A stretch of 64,000 nt of DNA from assembly GCA_039105265.1 (NCBI GenBank), contig JAPFFF010000069.1, positions 310,001-374,000 on the forward strand, written 5' to 3'. This document shows, piece after piece, positions 30,038 through 38,022 of the stretch (position 1 is its first letter; each line of letters opens with the position of its first letter). The notes below the pieces were generated by a model that was not told the origin of the DNA, ran no database searches, and worked only from the letters and a program-made list of their open reading frames with translations. This stretch comes from Tritrichomonas musculus. Its lineage: Eukaryota > Parabasalia > Tritrichomonadida > Tritrichomonadidae. The translations under genes and the position numbers were made by a program.

Positions 30038-30643
30038 TTAAAGATCATGTTGACGTTTAAACTTGTTGATGCAAACGCTTACTAGTTTGTTATTAATGTC
30101 CCTGCAAGAAACCGCTTTACATCCATCCTTTACTACATTGATATGAAGCCTTCGATATAGCTCATCAGCTACCTTACCATAGAACACATCTTCATCATTA
30201 GCATCATCATGGTAATAGTAATATCGACCTTGTTCAAAGTAACGCATACCATTTTTAGTCTCATACGTGTTAATCACTATTGCATCATCAGGTATGTCAT
30301 CAAAGTACTCATACTTAATATGGCCATAGCCTGTTTTATTAAGCCTATTCTCAGTAGAGGTAACCCAACGCAAATTGCTAATGTGATAGTCTGTTCTATC
30401 TTTATTAATGTGGTCTACTTCAACCTTATTGACAAGGTCATCATTAGCTATCCATTGTAATGCAATGACACGATGCTTAGGATATGTAGTTGAATTCAAA
30501 CTTAATTGTGGATAGCCACTTCCATTCATTGATTCAGAGACAACCTTATGGTTATCCCTTCGTCTGACTTGATATGGGTACTCAGTGCATATCTCATATG
30601 ATGAATCAACTTTAAGTGTTTCCCAATGCTGTTCAATTGACAT
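30038..30643 (-). CDS. HNH endonuclease (NUMOD4-HNH homing type)
   Basis: 201 residues from the second ATG (30643), which lies in the GCAAATG motif; an ATG two codons earlier is possible. N-terminal YEICTEYPYQVRRRD resembles NUMOD4. Then HRVIALQWI, VEVDHINKDRTDYHISNLRWVT and a TSTENR tail follow the HNH_3 homing-endonuclease pattern, with the catalytic His in DHIN and the downstream N and H. The C-terminal 90 residues are a separate unknown domain. It sits between capsid and small genes, as free-standing homing nucleases do in phages and large DNA viruses. Expected to nick or cut DNA. Confidence 0.8.
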   Translation of the reverse strand: MSIEQHWETLKVDSSYEICTEYPYQVRRRDNHKVVSESMNGSGYPQLSLNSTTYPKHRVIALQWIANDDLVNKVEVDHINKDRTDYHISNLRWVTSTENRLNKTGYGHIKYEYFDDIPDDAIVINTYETKNGMRYFEQGRYYYYHDDANDEDVFYGKVADELYRRLHINVVKDGCKAVSCRDINNKLVSVCINKFKRQHDL

Positions 30644-30692
30644 TTGCATGAAGTCAAAAATGATAATATAATTAGTTACACATTAACATGTA

Positions 30693-32309
30693 TTAACGAC
30701 TTGTGATGTCGTACGAACCCATCTCAACAACAGGTGGCATACCATTGGGTTGAACATGAATTGATATAACGGTGTCTTGCAACAATGCCATTAATGGTGG
30801 TGTTGTGTTGTGGACATATGTGTTTTCTGTAATACCATTGCCTTCATGATTAATTACATGTTCTGGTAAGTCACATACGATTTCATATGTGATTGGCGTG
30901 TTTGATGTTTGACCTTGTTGGAAGGTGTTATCTGTCTCAGTTGGTAACCCAATGAAGAATGATGTGCGATCATAACTGACTAAACCAATTGATTCATCAT
31001 AAGGTCGTGTACTAACTAATGATTGAACAACCTCTTTATTAAAACCTGTTTGTGCACCGTTAACATTCATAGCGTTCTGACATAGTTCAATGAACATCGG
31101 ATCACTACCAAATGTTGCAAATGGAATGGTTGGTACTACGCCATAACCACCACATCGCCGTTGGAAGTTGGTAAACAGTGGATTCTTAAATATAGTATGC
31201 TGTGTTGCATTAAATGGAAACAGAAAGAAGATTGAATCAACAAATCGTGGTGTGATTGTTTGAGTCGACGAACAATGGCCAATAGTTAGTTGCTTACTCA
31301 TCGTTGTGAATGTGAGTATCTGCGTTGGAAAGATGAGTTTCTGTTGAGTGTAACGTTGAACAAGCGCTTGATATATATCGTTGTCAATGCCGAAGTTAGG
31401 TATGACACTATAGCAATCAGTAACTTCATATGTTCGACTTGGTATGAATGTAGTGTTACCTGCAACGAGCTTATGCTCATCATCATCATCTTGCTTAATC
31501 CATATAGTGCATTGACTGCCAGCTTGAGTAAACTCATTAGTGATTGGTGGTAATTCAGTTAATGCTTTGTAGTTGGCTACATCATTAATCAACTCATCTG
31601 ATATACCAACTGGACAATATACAAGACCTTGTATACCAAACATAATCTTGAGTTCAAGCTTACCAGCGAATGCAGGTAGATATTTAATGTTGCTCAATGG
31701 TAAGAAACGACGTAAGTCAATCTTAAGTGGTATGTGAATGTTATCAATATTATTACCAGCATTGGCAAGCTTAAAGAATGCACCACAACGTGCTTGATCA
31801 AATTTGCGTTTGAATATATCCTTATGACGGGCTTTAGAATAGACATCACCTCGTTTACTTGCTTCGTTATCACCACATGCAGTTAAGAATGATTCTTCTG
31901 GACCGAAGTTTTGAGTGTAAATTGATATGCCATTAGCGAGGATCTCATATTTTTCAACAGCATCCATTGCATCTTTAAAGCCAATCCATAGATTATTAAA
32001 ACCATGGCCATCAACATCACTTAAGTCAGATTGTAATGCAGCCGATAACGTACCACTAAGTGTCATCTTCGCTTTGATGAAGCCATTATATATATCTGCA
32101 GTGTTATCACATGTTGGACTGATGATGAATGTGGTGAATGACCCTGCATGGATAGGTGCAGATGGACTGTATGAAGCTTGTGCATCAATGACGTACTTCT
32201 TGTTGGTGTCTGACATGGCAATAGCATTATCAACTACATCAAAGTAGCTTGCAACTTGAGTGTTGACTTCAGGCGACGTCTTATGGAATACTTCTGCGTT
32301 GAATGTCAT
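30693..32309 (-). CDS. Polinton B major capsid protein (double jelly roll)
   Basis: 538 residues, the usual length for Polinton capsid proteins. It is strand-rich throughout, with a long first half (FIISPTCDNTADIYNGFIKA, LRRFLPLSNIKYLPAFAGK, LELKIMFG) and a second half starting near ECYSVIP-like sequence (DCYSVIPNFGIDND). The FLPL-x(n)-LELKI stretch is typical of the F-G region of double-jelly-roll proteins. A FKNPLFTNF motif in the C-terminal half is matched by the capsid remnant of Polinton A. It sits among structural and packaging genes. Expected to form the icosahedral shell. The identification rests on length, strand pattern and context. Confidence 0.75.
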   Translation of the reverse strand: MTFNAEVFHKTSPEVNTQVASYFDVVDNAIAMSDTNKKYVIDAQASYSPSAPIHAGSFTTFIISPTCDNTADIYNGFIKAKMTLSGTLSAALQSDLSDVDGHGFNNLWIGFKDAMDAVEKYEILANGISIYTQNFGPEESFLTACGDNEASKRGDVYSKARHKDIFKRKFDQARCGAFFKLANAGNNIDNIHIPLKIDLRRFLPLSNIKYLPAFAGKLELKIMFGIQGLVYCPVGISDELINDVANYKALTELPPITNEFTQAGSQCTIWIKQDDDDEHKLVAGNTTFIPSRTYEVTDCYSVIPNFGIDNDIYQALVQRYTQQKLIFPTQILTFTTMSKQLTIGHCSSTQTITPRFVDSIFFLFPFNATQHTIFKNPLFTNFQRRCGGYGVVPTIPFATFGSDPMFIELCQNAMNVNGAQTGFNKEVVQSLVSTRPYDESIGLVSYDRTSFFIGLPTETDNTFQQGQTSNTPITYEIVCDLPEHVINHEGNGITENTYVHNTTPPLMALLQDTVISIHVQPNGMPPVVEMGSYDITSR

Positions 32310-32344
32310 TTGGATGTATTAAAAATACGAATGTATTACATAAG

Positions 32345-33094
32345 CTATCTTCGAATGCGCGATCTAAACGATGGTGTTGTTTCAATAACATCAGGTGGTT
32401 CTTGTGGCGGGTCATGAGGTGGGTCATGCGGTGATTCATGTGGTGGGTCATGTATATCATCGTCAGGGAACAGCTCAGGTACATACTTACTTCGTATGCG
32501 TGGCTTTGATAGTTCCTTATTAACAACATGCTTAATGTATTGCTTTTGTTCACGCTTGAAGCGATCATTACGTAGCTCTTCACCTAATGAACGTAGCTGT
32601 TCAAGTATCTCCAAGTTAATGGTTGTATCATGTGTGGCAACTTGATGTGGTGGTGATGTAGTACGTTGAGTAGCGTGTTGTTTGATTCTATTAGGTAGAC
32701 GTGTTGGTGTATGTATAGGTTGTGCTTCTTCATGTTGTGGTGGTTCATCATTGGGGTTATCACTTGAATTAGCATTGGAGTTATCACTTGAGTGAGCATT
32801 TGAGTTACTGGCTTTGCCAGCAGCTACATCTCTGATGTAGTTACCACTTGAGTGAGCATTGGAGTTAGCACTTGAATTACCACTTGAGTTAACATTGGGG
32901 TTACCACTTGATTCAAGCATACCATTGAGGTTGTCTGATGATTTATCCCTATGAATGAGTGGTTGCTTTCGTTGTTTAACAATGTACTTACCTTCTTTCT
33001 TAGTAGGGAACACTTCATATTGTTCATCGTCAATGCCTTGCAACCAACGTTGAATGATCTGATTGCGTTTCATGCCAGTAACATATTTGGACAT
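32345..33094 (-). CDS. Polinton B structural-type protein, 249 aa, low complexity
   Basis: The start is set at MSKYVTGMKR (33094, TTTCAAATG). Residues 1-40 are an ordered basic domain (RNQIIQRWLQGIDDEQYEVF). Residues 55-120 are an Asn/Ser-rich tract from short DNA repeats that includes the 12-residue double-hairpin insert (YIRDVAAGKASN). The rest is Pro/His-rich with a helical stretch (LEILEQLRSLGEELRNDRF) and a DPPHESPHDPPHD repeat. It lies directly upstream of the capsid gene and may be a virion core or scaffold protein. No family recognised. Confidence 0.5.
   Translation of the reverse strand: MSKYVTGMKRNQIIQRWLQGIDDEQYEVFPTKKEGKYIVKQRKQPLIHRDKSSDNLNGMLESSGNPNVNSSGNSSANSNAHSSGNYIRDVAAGKASNSNAHSSDNSNANSSDNPNDEPPQHEEAQPIHTPTRLPNRIKQHATQRTTSPPHQVATHDTTINLEILEQLRSLGEELRNDRFKREQKQYIKHVVNKELSKPRIRSKYVPELFPDDDIHDPPHESPHDPPHDPPQEPPDVIETTPSFRSRIRR
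32806..32840. repeat. Double-hairpin element, copy inside 249-aa gene
   Basis: Identical over 35 bp, and for several flanking bases, to 28829-28863. It adds 36 bp, or 12 codons, to a short-repeat tract of the gene and keeps the frame. Confidence 0.8.
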
Positions 33095-33127
33095 TTGAAA
33101 TACACAAAAATAAAAAGTCAATATTGT

Positions 33128-33343
33128 TTACTTACGTGATGATTTACGTTTATTGTTTGACTTTGATTTGTGACTATTGCTTGACCTTATATATGGTGTC
33201 GTTACATCATGTGTGTTAGTGTTAGCGTGATATTGTTTGGTGTTTGATCTAGGTCTAGTTACTTCATTGTACATCGTACCAGGTCCAGATACGATAACTG
33301 ATTGACTTGATCGATATGCGTTAGTTTTTGTGTTGAAACTCAT
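33128..33343 (-). CDS. Polinton B small basic protein, 71 aa
   Basis: 71 residues, Ser/Asn/Lys/Arg-rich, ending in NSHKSKSNNKRKSSRK. The strong positive charge and gene position among virion genes suggest a DNA-binding core protein, like the small basic proteins of adenovirus-type virions. That is inference; there is no sequence family. Confidence 0.5.
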   Translation of the reverse strand: MSFNTKTNAYRSSQSVIVSGPGTMYNEVTRPRSNTKQYHANTNTHDVTTPYIRSSNSHKSKSNNKRKSSRK

Positions 33344-33353
33344 TTACACATCG

Positions 33354-33758
33354 TTAAACACTTCTAAATGGTATTGCGTAGTGTGTTCTCTTACGTGAGT
33401 CAGCTGCTGCTTGTGCTGATGGCGATCCACTTGGTTTCAACTCACCATGTGCAAACTGTTCACTGATTTTAACTAGCTTATCTGTGACCGACCCCTTTGG
33501 CATGTGACTGAATATATTGGCACCTGCTGTAGTGATTGCACCTAACGTTGGATTGAATGCTGTTGCAAATGGTGTGATAGCATGTAGTATATTGCCAACT
33601 GCTTTAGGGTTGTTCATAGCATAGTTCTTTGCACCAACCAATCCCTTCTTAGTAGCATTCCATATGCGGTGTGCTACGTTCTTTGCACCAATCAATCCTT
33701 GATGAATATCACTTTTTAACCTGTTCCATCCACTGGTAATGAAACTTTTGAATCCCAT
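33354..33758 (-). CDS. Polinton B pVI-like small virion protein, 134 aa
   Basis: 134 residues. The N-terminal 60 form amphipathic helices with repeats of the pattern G-L-(I/V)-G-A-K-N (HQGLIGAKNVAHRIW, KKGLVGAKNYAM), followed by a Gly/Ala/Pro-rich hydrophobic middle (ILHAITPFATAFNPTLGAI) and a polar tail. Adenovirus protein VI and the equivalent small Polinton and virophage proteins have this style (W-x-x-(I/L)-K helices, then a Gly/Ala-rich stretch) and disrupt membranes. Its place next to the ATPase and the other virion genes fits. Assignment by style and context only. Confidence 0.5.
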   Translation of the reverse strand: MGFKSFITSGWNRLKSDIHQGLIGAKNVAHRIWNATKKGLVGAKNYAMNNPKAVGNILHAITPFATAFNPTLGAITTAGANIFSHMPKGSVTDKLVKISEQFAHGELKPSGSPSAQAAADSRKRTHYAIPFRSV

Positions 33759-33770
33759 GTTTGTAATTCG

Positions 33771-34634
33771 TTAAACTTCAAAGTGTGATTGATTCGCAAC
33801 GATGTTGATTATGAATTTATCATGTTGGCCTTTATGATTGAGGTATGCTTCTGTAGTTGATTTGATGTCAAGATTGTTAGTTGTTTGCTGTAGCATTGAT
33901 GTGAAATCCTCTTTACTGAAGCCACTATAGCATATGATGTCAGTAGCTAAACGTTTAACGTTGAGATGAACGAATCGAAGTGTTTGCACTGCAATGATGC
34001 AGGTTAAGTTGTAGTGACGTGTCTTGGTAAGTAAACGACATAGTTCACTGTTGCCATTCTTAAGTAGTGGTGATCCAGCTGCATCATCAAGAACCAGCAG
34101 TGTGTTGTATGGGTATGAAGCAGTTTGATATTTAACTAGCTTATTTGCTATGTATGCAATCCTATCTTCAATCTCACTTAACGAATGCTTTGAAATGATT
34201 CTTGCCATCTCCTCATTGGTGTCAACCATTTTTGATAACACATGTTTAACCATAGCATAGTACTTGAGCTTGCGTTTGAGATGACGCTTGAGATATGGCA
34301 ATAGATGTTCTTCTTTAATATATTCAATGGGTGTCTTAACGTTTTTAGATAGTACTTCAGCTGTCTTATCAAGTTTGCCCGACGTTGAACAGAAGATGAT
34401 CTTACTATAGTATGGCTTAGCGAACAGTCGTTCAGTTATCATGATGTGTGACCATATCCAGAATGATTTACCAGCGCCCATCTTACCAATTAAAAAGTAG
34501 ATACCATTTGATGAGAATGGATACTCTTCACTTAGTGGTTTAATCAATGCCATCTCAATATCACGTTGGTTTTTACGTAACGACTCTTGAACAAGATGTT
34601 TAACTTCATTCATAACGTTTTTATGTTGACTCAT
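33771..34634 (-). CDS. Polinton B packaging ATPase (FtsK/HerA type)
   Basis: 287 residues. Walker A is GKMGAGKS at 50-57, after the strand GIYFLI. Walker B is LLVLDDAAG at about 179-187. A third strand, TCIIAVQTLRF, has the Gln typical of A32/HerA-type packaging ATPases. Expected to drive DNA into capsids. It starts in the TCAAATG motif, 6 bp after the integrase stop, so the two are tightly spaced. Related in plan to 12275-13240 of Polinton A. Confidence 0.88.
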   Translation of the reverse strand: MSQHKNVMNEVKHLVQESLRKNQRDIEMALIKPLSEEYPFSSNGIYFLIGKMGAGKSFWIWSHIMITERLFAKPYYSKIIFCSTSGKLDKTAEVLSKNVKTPIEYIKEEHLLPYLKRHLKRKLKYYAMVKHVLSKMVDTNEEMARIISKHSLSEIEDRIAYIANKLVKYQTASYPYNTLLVLDDAAGSPLLKNGNSELCRLLTKTRHYNLTCIIAVQTLRFVHLNVKRLATDIICYSGFSKEDFTSMLQQTTNNLDIKSTTEAYLNHKGQHDKFIINIVANQSHFEV

Positions 34635-34640
34635 TTGATA

Positions 34641-35738
34641 TTAGATGAACTTCTTAATGTGATCTGGTATGGTCTTACGTTTAAGCCAGTACTGTCGTTC
34701 CATTGTTGAGAGCTTAGTTGGGTGACCTTCACGCATGTTCTTAGATGGGATAGTGTCTTTCATTGTTGAACCATCGCCTAGATCATATATGATATTGTAT
34801 GTGTCTTTTGATTTGTTATATGATGTGATTGATTTAACCATACCACGTTTGCCATCATCAAGTGTGGTTGCTAATGGAATGTTGCTAGCTGCTTTAACGA
34901 GTTTGTAACCTGGCATTGTATTGACAGATCCATCTGTAGATCGTATCAAGAACTGGTTACCATCTTTAGAATCAACTATGTATGCAACTTTAGATAGGTT
35001 CGAACGATGTTTAACGAATGGATTTGCATCAAACACTATCCTAACTCTGTCACCTGGTTTGAAATCGTATGGATTAACTTGATGTTCCATCTCATGTATG
35101 TATGTTAACTCGTCATCTTGAGTGATATCATTGGGTGACTTGTTATGTAGTGAACCATGTGGCATGTCATTGTATGAGTCAACTATCTTTAGTACACTTA
35201 GCTTTGGTTGATTGAATCGCATATCACGTATTGTTCTCATGAAGCGGTTGATAATACCAAGCTTGTTATGATCGTTATCGGTTGTGGTTGTATATATGAT
35301 GTTATGTTGTTGCATGAAGTCAAGCACAGTGTTGGACAAATAAGCAGCATCTTCATCTGACATAATGGCTCTGCATTGAGGTTCAACTTTGATGAACTCA
35401 TTAAGTGCTCTATGTATTTCATTAGCGCCCTTACCGTGTATCATATAAGCATATGCTTTGCGTGTGTTGATGTTGATAAGTATTAAGTAGTTAGGTTGGC
35501 CTGCTGCTTTATGATCAATGAATATGTCCATTTGAAATGCATGTGGTAGCTTCGAATATATATGCATGAACTTAGGTTTGGGCTTACGTTGATCGTGTAC
35601 AACCATTGTGTTGAGATAGTGTTTAGCTTCATCATCAGTGAACCCATATCGATTAGCTATGCGTTTGAATTTAGGTAGGGACTTGGTGGGGTACTTAGCA
35701 TAGACTTCATCAATGGTATTGAACTTAACCCTTGACAT
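34641..35738 (-). CDS. Polinton B retroviral-type DDE integrase
   Basis: 365 residues. The RNase-H-fold core runs from FQMDIFID (D71), through NYLILININTRKAYAYMI, to AIMSDEDAAY (D128) and the helix GIINRFMRTIRD. This is the order of the rve/Polinton c-integrase family. An N-terminal region of about 60 residues has HTH-like helices (YPTKSLPKFKRIANRYGFTD). The C-terminal third has SH3/chromodomain-like strands (FKPGDRVRIVFDANPF, KVAYIVD, NQFLIRSTDG) and a basic tail. Expected to join element ends to target DNA. It starts in the ATCAAATG motif. Confidence 0.88.
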   Translation of the reverse strand: MSRVKFNTIDEVYAKYPTKSLPKFKRIANRYGFTDDEAKHYLNTMVVHDQRKPKPKFMHIYSKLPHAFQMDIFIDHKAAGQPNYLILININTRKAYAYMIHGKGANEIHRALNEFIKVEPQCRAIMSDEDAAYLSNTVLDFMQQHNIIYTTTTDNDHNKLGIINRFMRTIRDMRFNQPKLSVLKIVDSYNDMPHGSLHNKSPNDITQDDELTYIHEMEHQVNPYDFKPGDRVRIVFDANPFVKHRSNLSKVAYIVDSKDGNQFLIRSTDGSVNTMPGYKLVKAASNIPLATTLDDGKRGMVKSITSYNKSKDTYNIIYDLGDGSTMKDTIPSKNMREGHPTKLSTMERQYWLKRKTIPDHIKKFI

Positions 35739-35764
35739 TTGATCAATGCAAAGTAAAAATGTTA

Positions 35765-36994
35765 TTAACTATATATTAACTTACGATTTTGCAATAGTAC
35801 TACATCCATTGTAAACACAAAGAAGTCTTCAAATGCAACTGGTATATCTATTTCATTTCTATCGTAGAGTTCAATCCAGAACTTATCATCATTGTCATTC
35901 AACTTATAGTATTTGATTGGAGTATATGATTCATTAGTTCTTCCAATGAGGTTATGATTGGATTGCGTTGCAAATGATGCTGCTACTTCACATTGTAAGT
36001 TGGTTAATATGTGTTTGAACTCTAATTCACGATGGAACTTAGTTATATGATGAATGCTATTACGATATGGGTTGTTAACGCCAATATGAAAGTAACACGC
36101 AGTATCAAACTCAAATCTATCATTAACAGTATCATCATCGTATATATCAAGATCTAATTCACCTGGATTGACTGCAGCATAAGGTAAAGGTTCATCATTA
36201 TCATCATCCCACGTATAGAATTTCTTATAGGTTGCATCATTATTATCAGCTGTCATCATGAAATCAACATAGTATTCATCATATTCATTCTGAGCTGACG
36301 CGAATGTAAGCGAAGTAGTATCACCTATTTCAACTACTACATCAATGTCACTAAATAGATATTCACCTTTAGTCTCACCATGAAGATGGAATGGTATATC
36401 ATTTCGTAAGCACATGAGATAGTAGTTATTTTTATCTTCATCTAATTGTTCATATGCCGCTATCTTATCATCCTTAGTTTGGTCTGAATCATATATGTCA
36501 CTAAGAAGTTTGTTATAAATGTTTTCTTGCTTAACAGTATCACGTATATCTTTTATGAAATCGTTGATATCGTCAAATATATCATTCATATATTGAATTC
36601 TAAACACTTTACAATCTTCCCTTTCCATACGATCGACTACATCTTGAATCTGTTCATCAGTCATATCATCAATTTTATATTCCAAACCTTTAGCTATATC
36701 ATTAAATTTATCTCGTTTGTATTTACGAATATACAATACGAATTCTAATTGCATGCATTGTCTTATGCTGATCCTCATGTTACGTACGCCAATTATCTTC
36801 TCACCTACATCAGATGTCCTCCACTCAGGTGGGTAGTTAAAATAGATTCGATTGAAATGTTCAATGCCATTACGAAAGTAATCTTTATGTCCATCTTCAT
36901 CTTTGGTTGTTATTGCATCCGTAACAGAGTTATACACCGTTTCAATTGGTAATGGTATTGATTCATCTGGTTTTGCATCACGTCTATATGTCAT
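35765..36994 (-). CDS. Polinton B unknown 409-aa protein, possible penton
   Basis: The start is set at MTYRRDAKPD (36994, TCAAATG); the longer frame adds six residues. The N-terminal third contains NGIEHFNRIYFNYPPEWR, then VGEKIIGVRNMRISI, wording reminiscent of penton/minor-capsid proteins of related viruses. The middle is acidic and helical. The C-terminal half is strand-rich (YFHIGVNNPYRNSIHHITKF, ending FVFTMDVVLLQNRKLIYS). It is the first gene of the leftward block, just inside the right inverted repeat. A penton role is plausible but not certain; 20825-21583 is the other candidate. Confidence 0.5.
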   Translation of the reverse strand: MTYRRDAKPDESIPLPIETVYNSVTDAITTKDEDGHKDYFRNGIEHFNRIYFNYPPEWRTSDVGEKIIGVRNMRISIRQCMQLEFVLYIRKYKRDKFNDIAKGLEYKIDDMTDEQIQDVVDRMEREDCKVFRIQYMNDIFDDINDFIKDIRDTVKQENIYNKLLSDIYDSDQTKDDKIAAYEQLDEDKNNYYLMCLRNDIPFHLHGETKGEYLFSDIDVVVEIGDTTSLTFASAQNEYDEYYVDFMMTADNNDATYKKFYTWDDDNDEPLPYAAVNPGELDLDIYDDDTVNDRFEFDTACYFHIGVNNPYRNSIHHITKFHRELEFKHILTNLQCEVAASFATQSNHNLIGRTNESYTPIKYYKLNDNDDKFWIELYDRNEIDIPVAFEDFFVFTMDVVLLQNRKLIYS

Positions 36995-37050
36995 TTGATG
37001 TTGTTTAAACACATGTACAACATTATGTGAAGCGTTGATGTGGTGTAATA

Positions 37051-37443
37051 AATAGGCACGCTAAAAATATGTTGACATAAATGAAAGTCAAAACACATTA
37101 TGTAATGAGATTGTAAGTTTTTATCCAGTATGTAATGAAGTATTATGACACATTAATTTAGATGACGTGAGTTCAACGTGAGGTGATGTAGTGAGGTGGT
37201 AACATGTGTTGTGACATGAGTTGGATGATGAGGTGGTGACATAGGTTTCGACATGAGTTCAACGTGAGGTGATGTGGTGAGGTGGTAACATGTGTTGTGA
37301 CGTGAGTTCAACGTGAGGTGGTGACATAGGTTTTGACATGAGTTCAACGTGAGTTCAACGTGAGTTGATGCGTTAAAGGGGTTAATTAATGTTAAGGAGG
37401 GTGAATGATACGAAGTATCAGGAACCCTCCTTAGGTATAGTAG
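37051..37443 (-). repeat. Polinton B terminal inverted repeat, right
   Basis: Reverse complement of 15525-15833 with an extra block of about 80 bp of short direct repeats (caacgtgaggtgatg, gtgaggtggtaac, gacataggttt). The terminal palindrome lies at 37393-37433. Confidence 0.9.
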
Positions 37444-37444
37444 T

Positions 37445-37928
37445 AATGCTAATTTCTCCTCGTTTCATCCATATATAAACCTTATCGCTGTTTTGGCAAA
37501 AGCGACATTCATCTGAGAAGACTATTCTGCTTTGGTCGATACCTGATTGAAGCATCGAAAGAGAAAATAACTTTCGATATTCAATTTGGGAGGTCGATAG
37601 TCATATTTCAGTATATTTGTTTTATATCTGTAAACTGATGTTGCTGAAACATCGCCAATTTTATCTTCTTTTAATTGATTAGATATATCCATACAAGACA
37701 TTAAACGGTTGTCATTGTAGAAATTGCATTAAGAACTTCAGGTGTTGATTTCGGATGGGGGCCTCTAGGTCTAGGAGGCGGAATTGAATTTTTTTTTTGG
37801 TAATAATCAATCGTATACTCTACTCTGTCCAATCTTGCTCCAGATATCCGCCGAATTGCCCCAGTTGATTCATTGGCTTTATAAAGACGAATAATCTCTT
37901 CTTCCTTTGTTTCTTTCTTTTTGGACAT
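37445..37928 (-). pseudogene. Tc1/mariner transposase, N-terminal part
   Basis: ATG at 37928. The first 75 codons encode a Lys/Glu-rich start and a helix-turn-helix of the mariner paired-like type (EEEIIRLYKANESTGAIRRI), then a Pro/Arg linker (PPPRPRGPHPKS). The frame then changes near 37.7 kb. The second half encodes a second HTH (DISNQLKEDKIGDVSATSVY) and reaches the first catalytic Asp block (SRIVFSDECRF) before the Polinton edge. Its continuation is left of the Polinton at 14792-15523. Dead gene. Confidence 0.75.
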
Positions 37929-38022
37929 CACATAATAAAATAAATGTTCGTTATATTTTTGAATTTGTTTTCACAGTTAAGGTTAATTTTCACCATTTGT
38001 ACGAATTATGAAATCCAGTTTA

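Larger units (their letters stand above)
15524..37444. mobile_element. Polinton B, apparently whole 21.9-kb Polinton/Maverick
   Basis: Virus-like element inserted in the mariner transposase gene. The word AATGC lies just outside both ends (15519-15523 and 37445-37449) and fits the short target duplication of Polintons, whose usual length is 6 bp. Inverted ends begin CTACTATACC. Parts: protein-primed DNA polymerase, integrase, packaging ATPase, major capsid protein, a candidate penton protein, a fibre-like giant protein, HNH nuclease and several small genes. All core frames are open and no break was noticed. The two inverted ends differ by about three substitutions in some 310 alignable bases plus repeat copy number, so the insertion is young. 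Genes run rightward at the left and leftward at the right. Confidence 0.93.
14607..38020 (-). mobile_element. Tc1/mariner transposon split by Polinton B
   Basis: The left terminus reads AACTGGATTTCAAAATTCGT from 14607. The right terminus, on the other strand from 38020, reads AACTGGATTTCATAATTCGT. Each is bordered by TA (14605-14606 and 38021-38022), the mariner target. Without the 21.9-kb Polinton the element is about 1.5 kb. Its transposase reads on the minus strand: the N-terminal half lies right of the Polinton, the C-terminal half left of it. The transposase also has its own breaks, so the element is dead. It lies at the right edge of Polinton A sequence. Confidence 0.85.

Noticed and set aside
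32281-32799. Minus-strand ORFs of 71-100 codons next to the 249-aa gene
   Set aside because: Shifted frames over the capsid-gene start and the low-complexity 249-aa gene.
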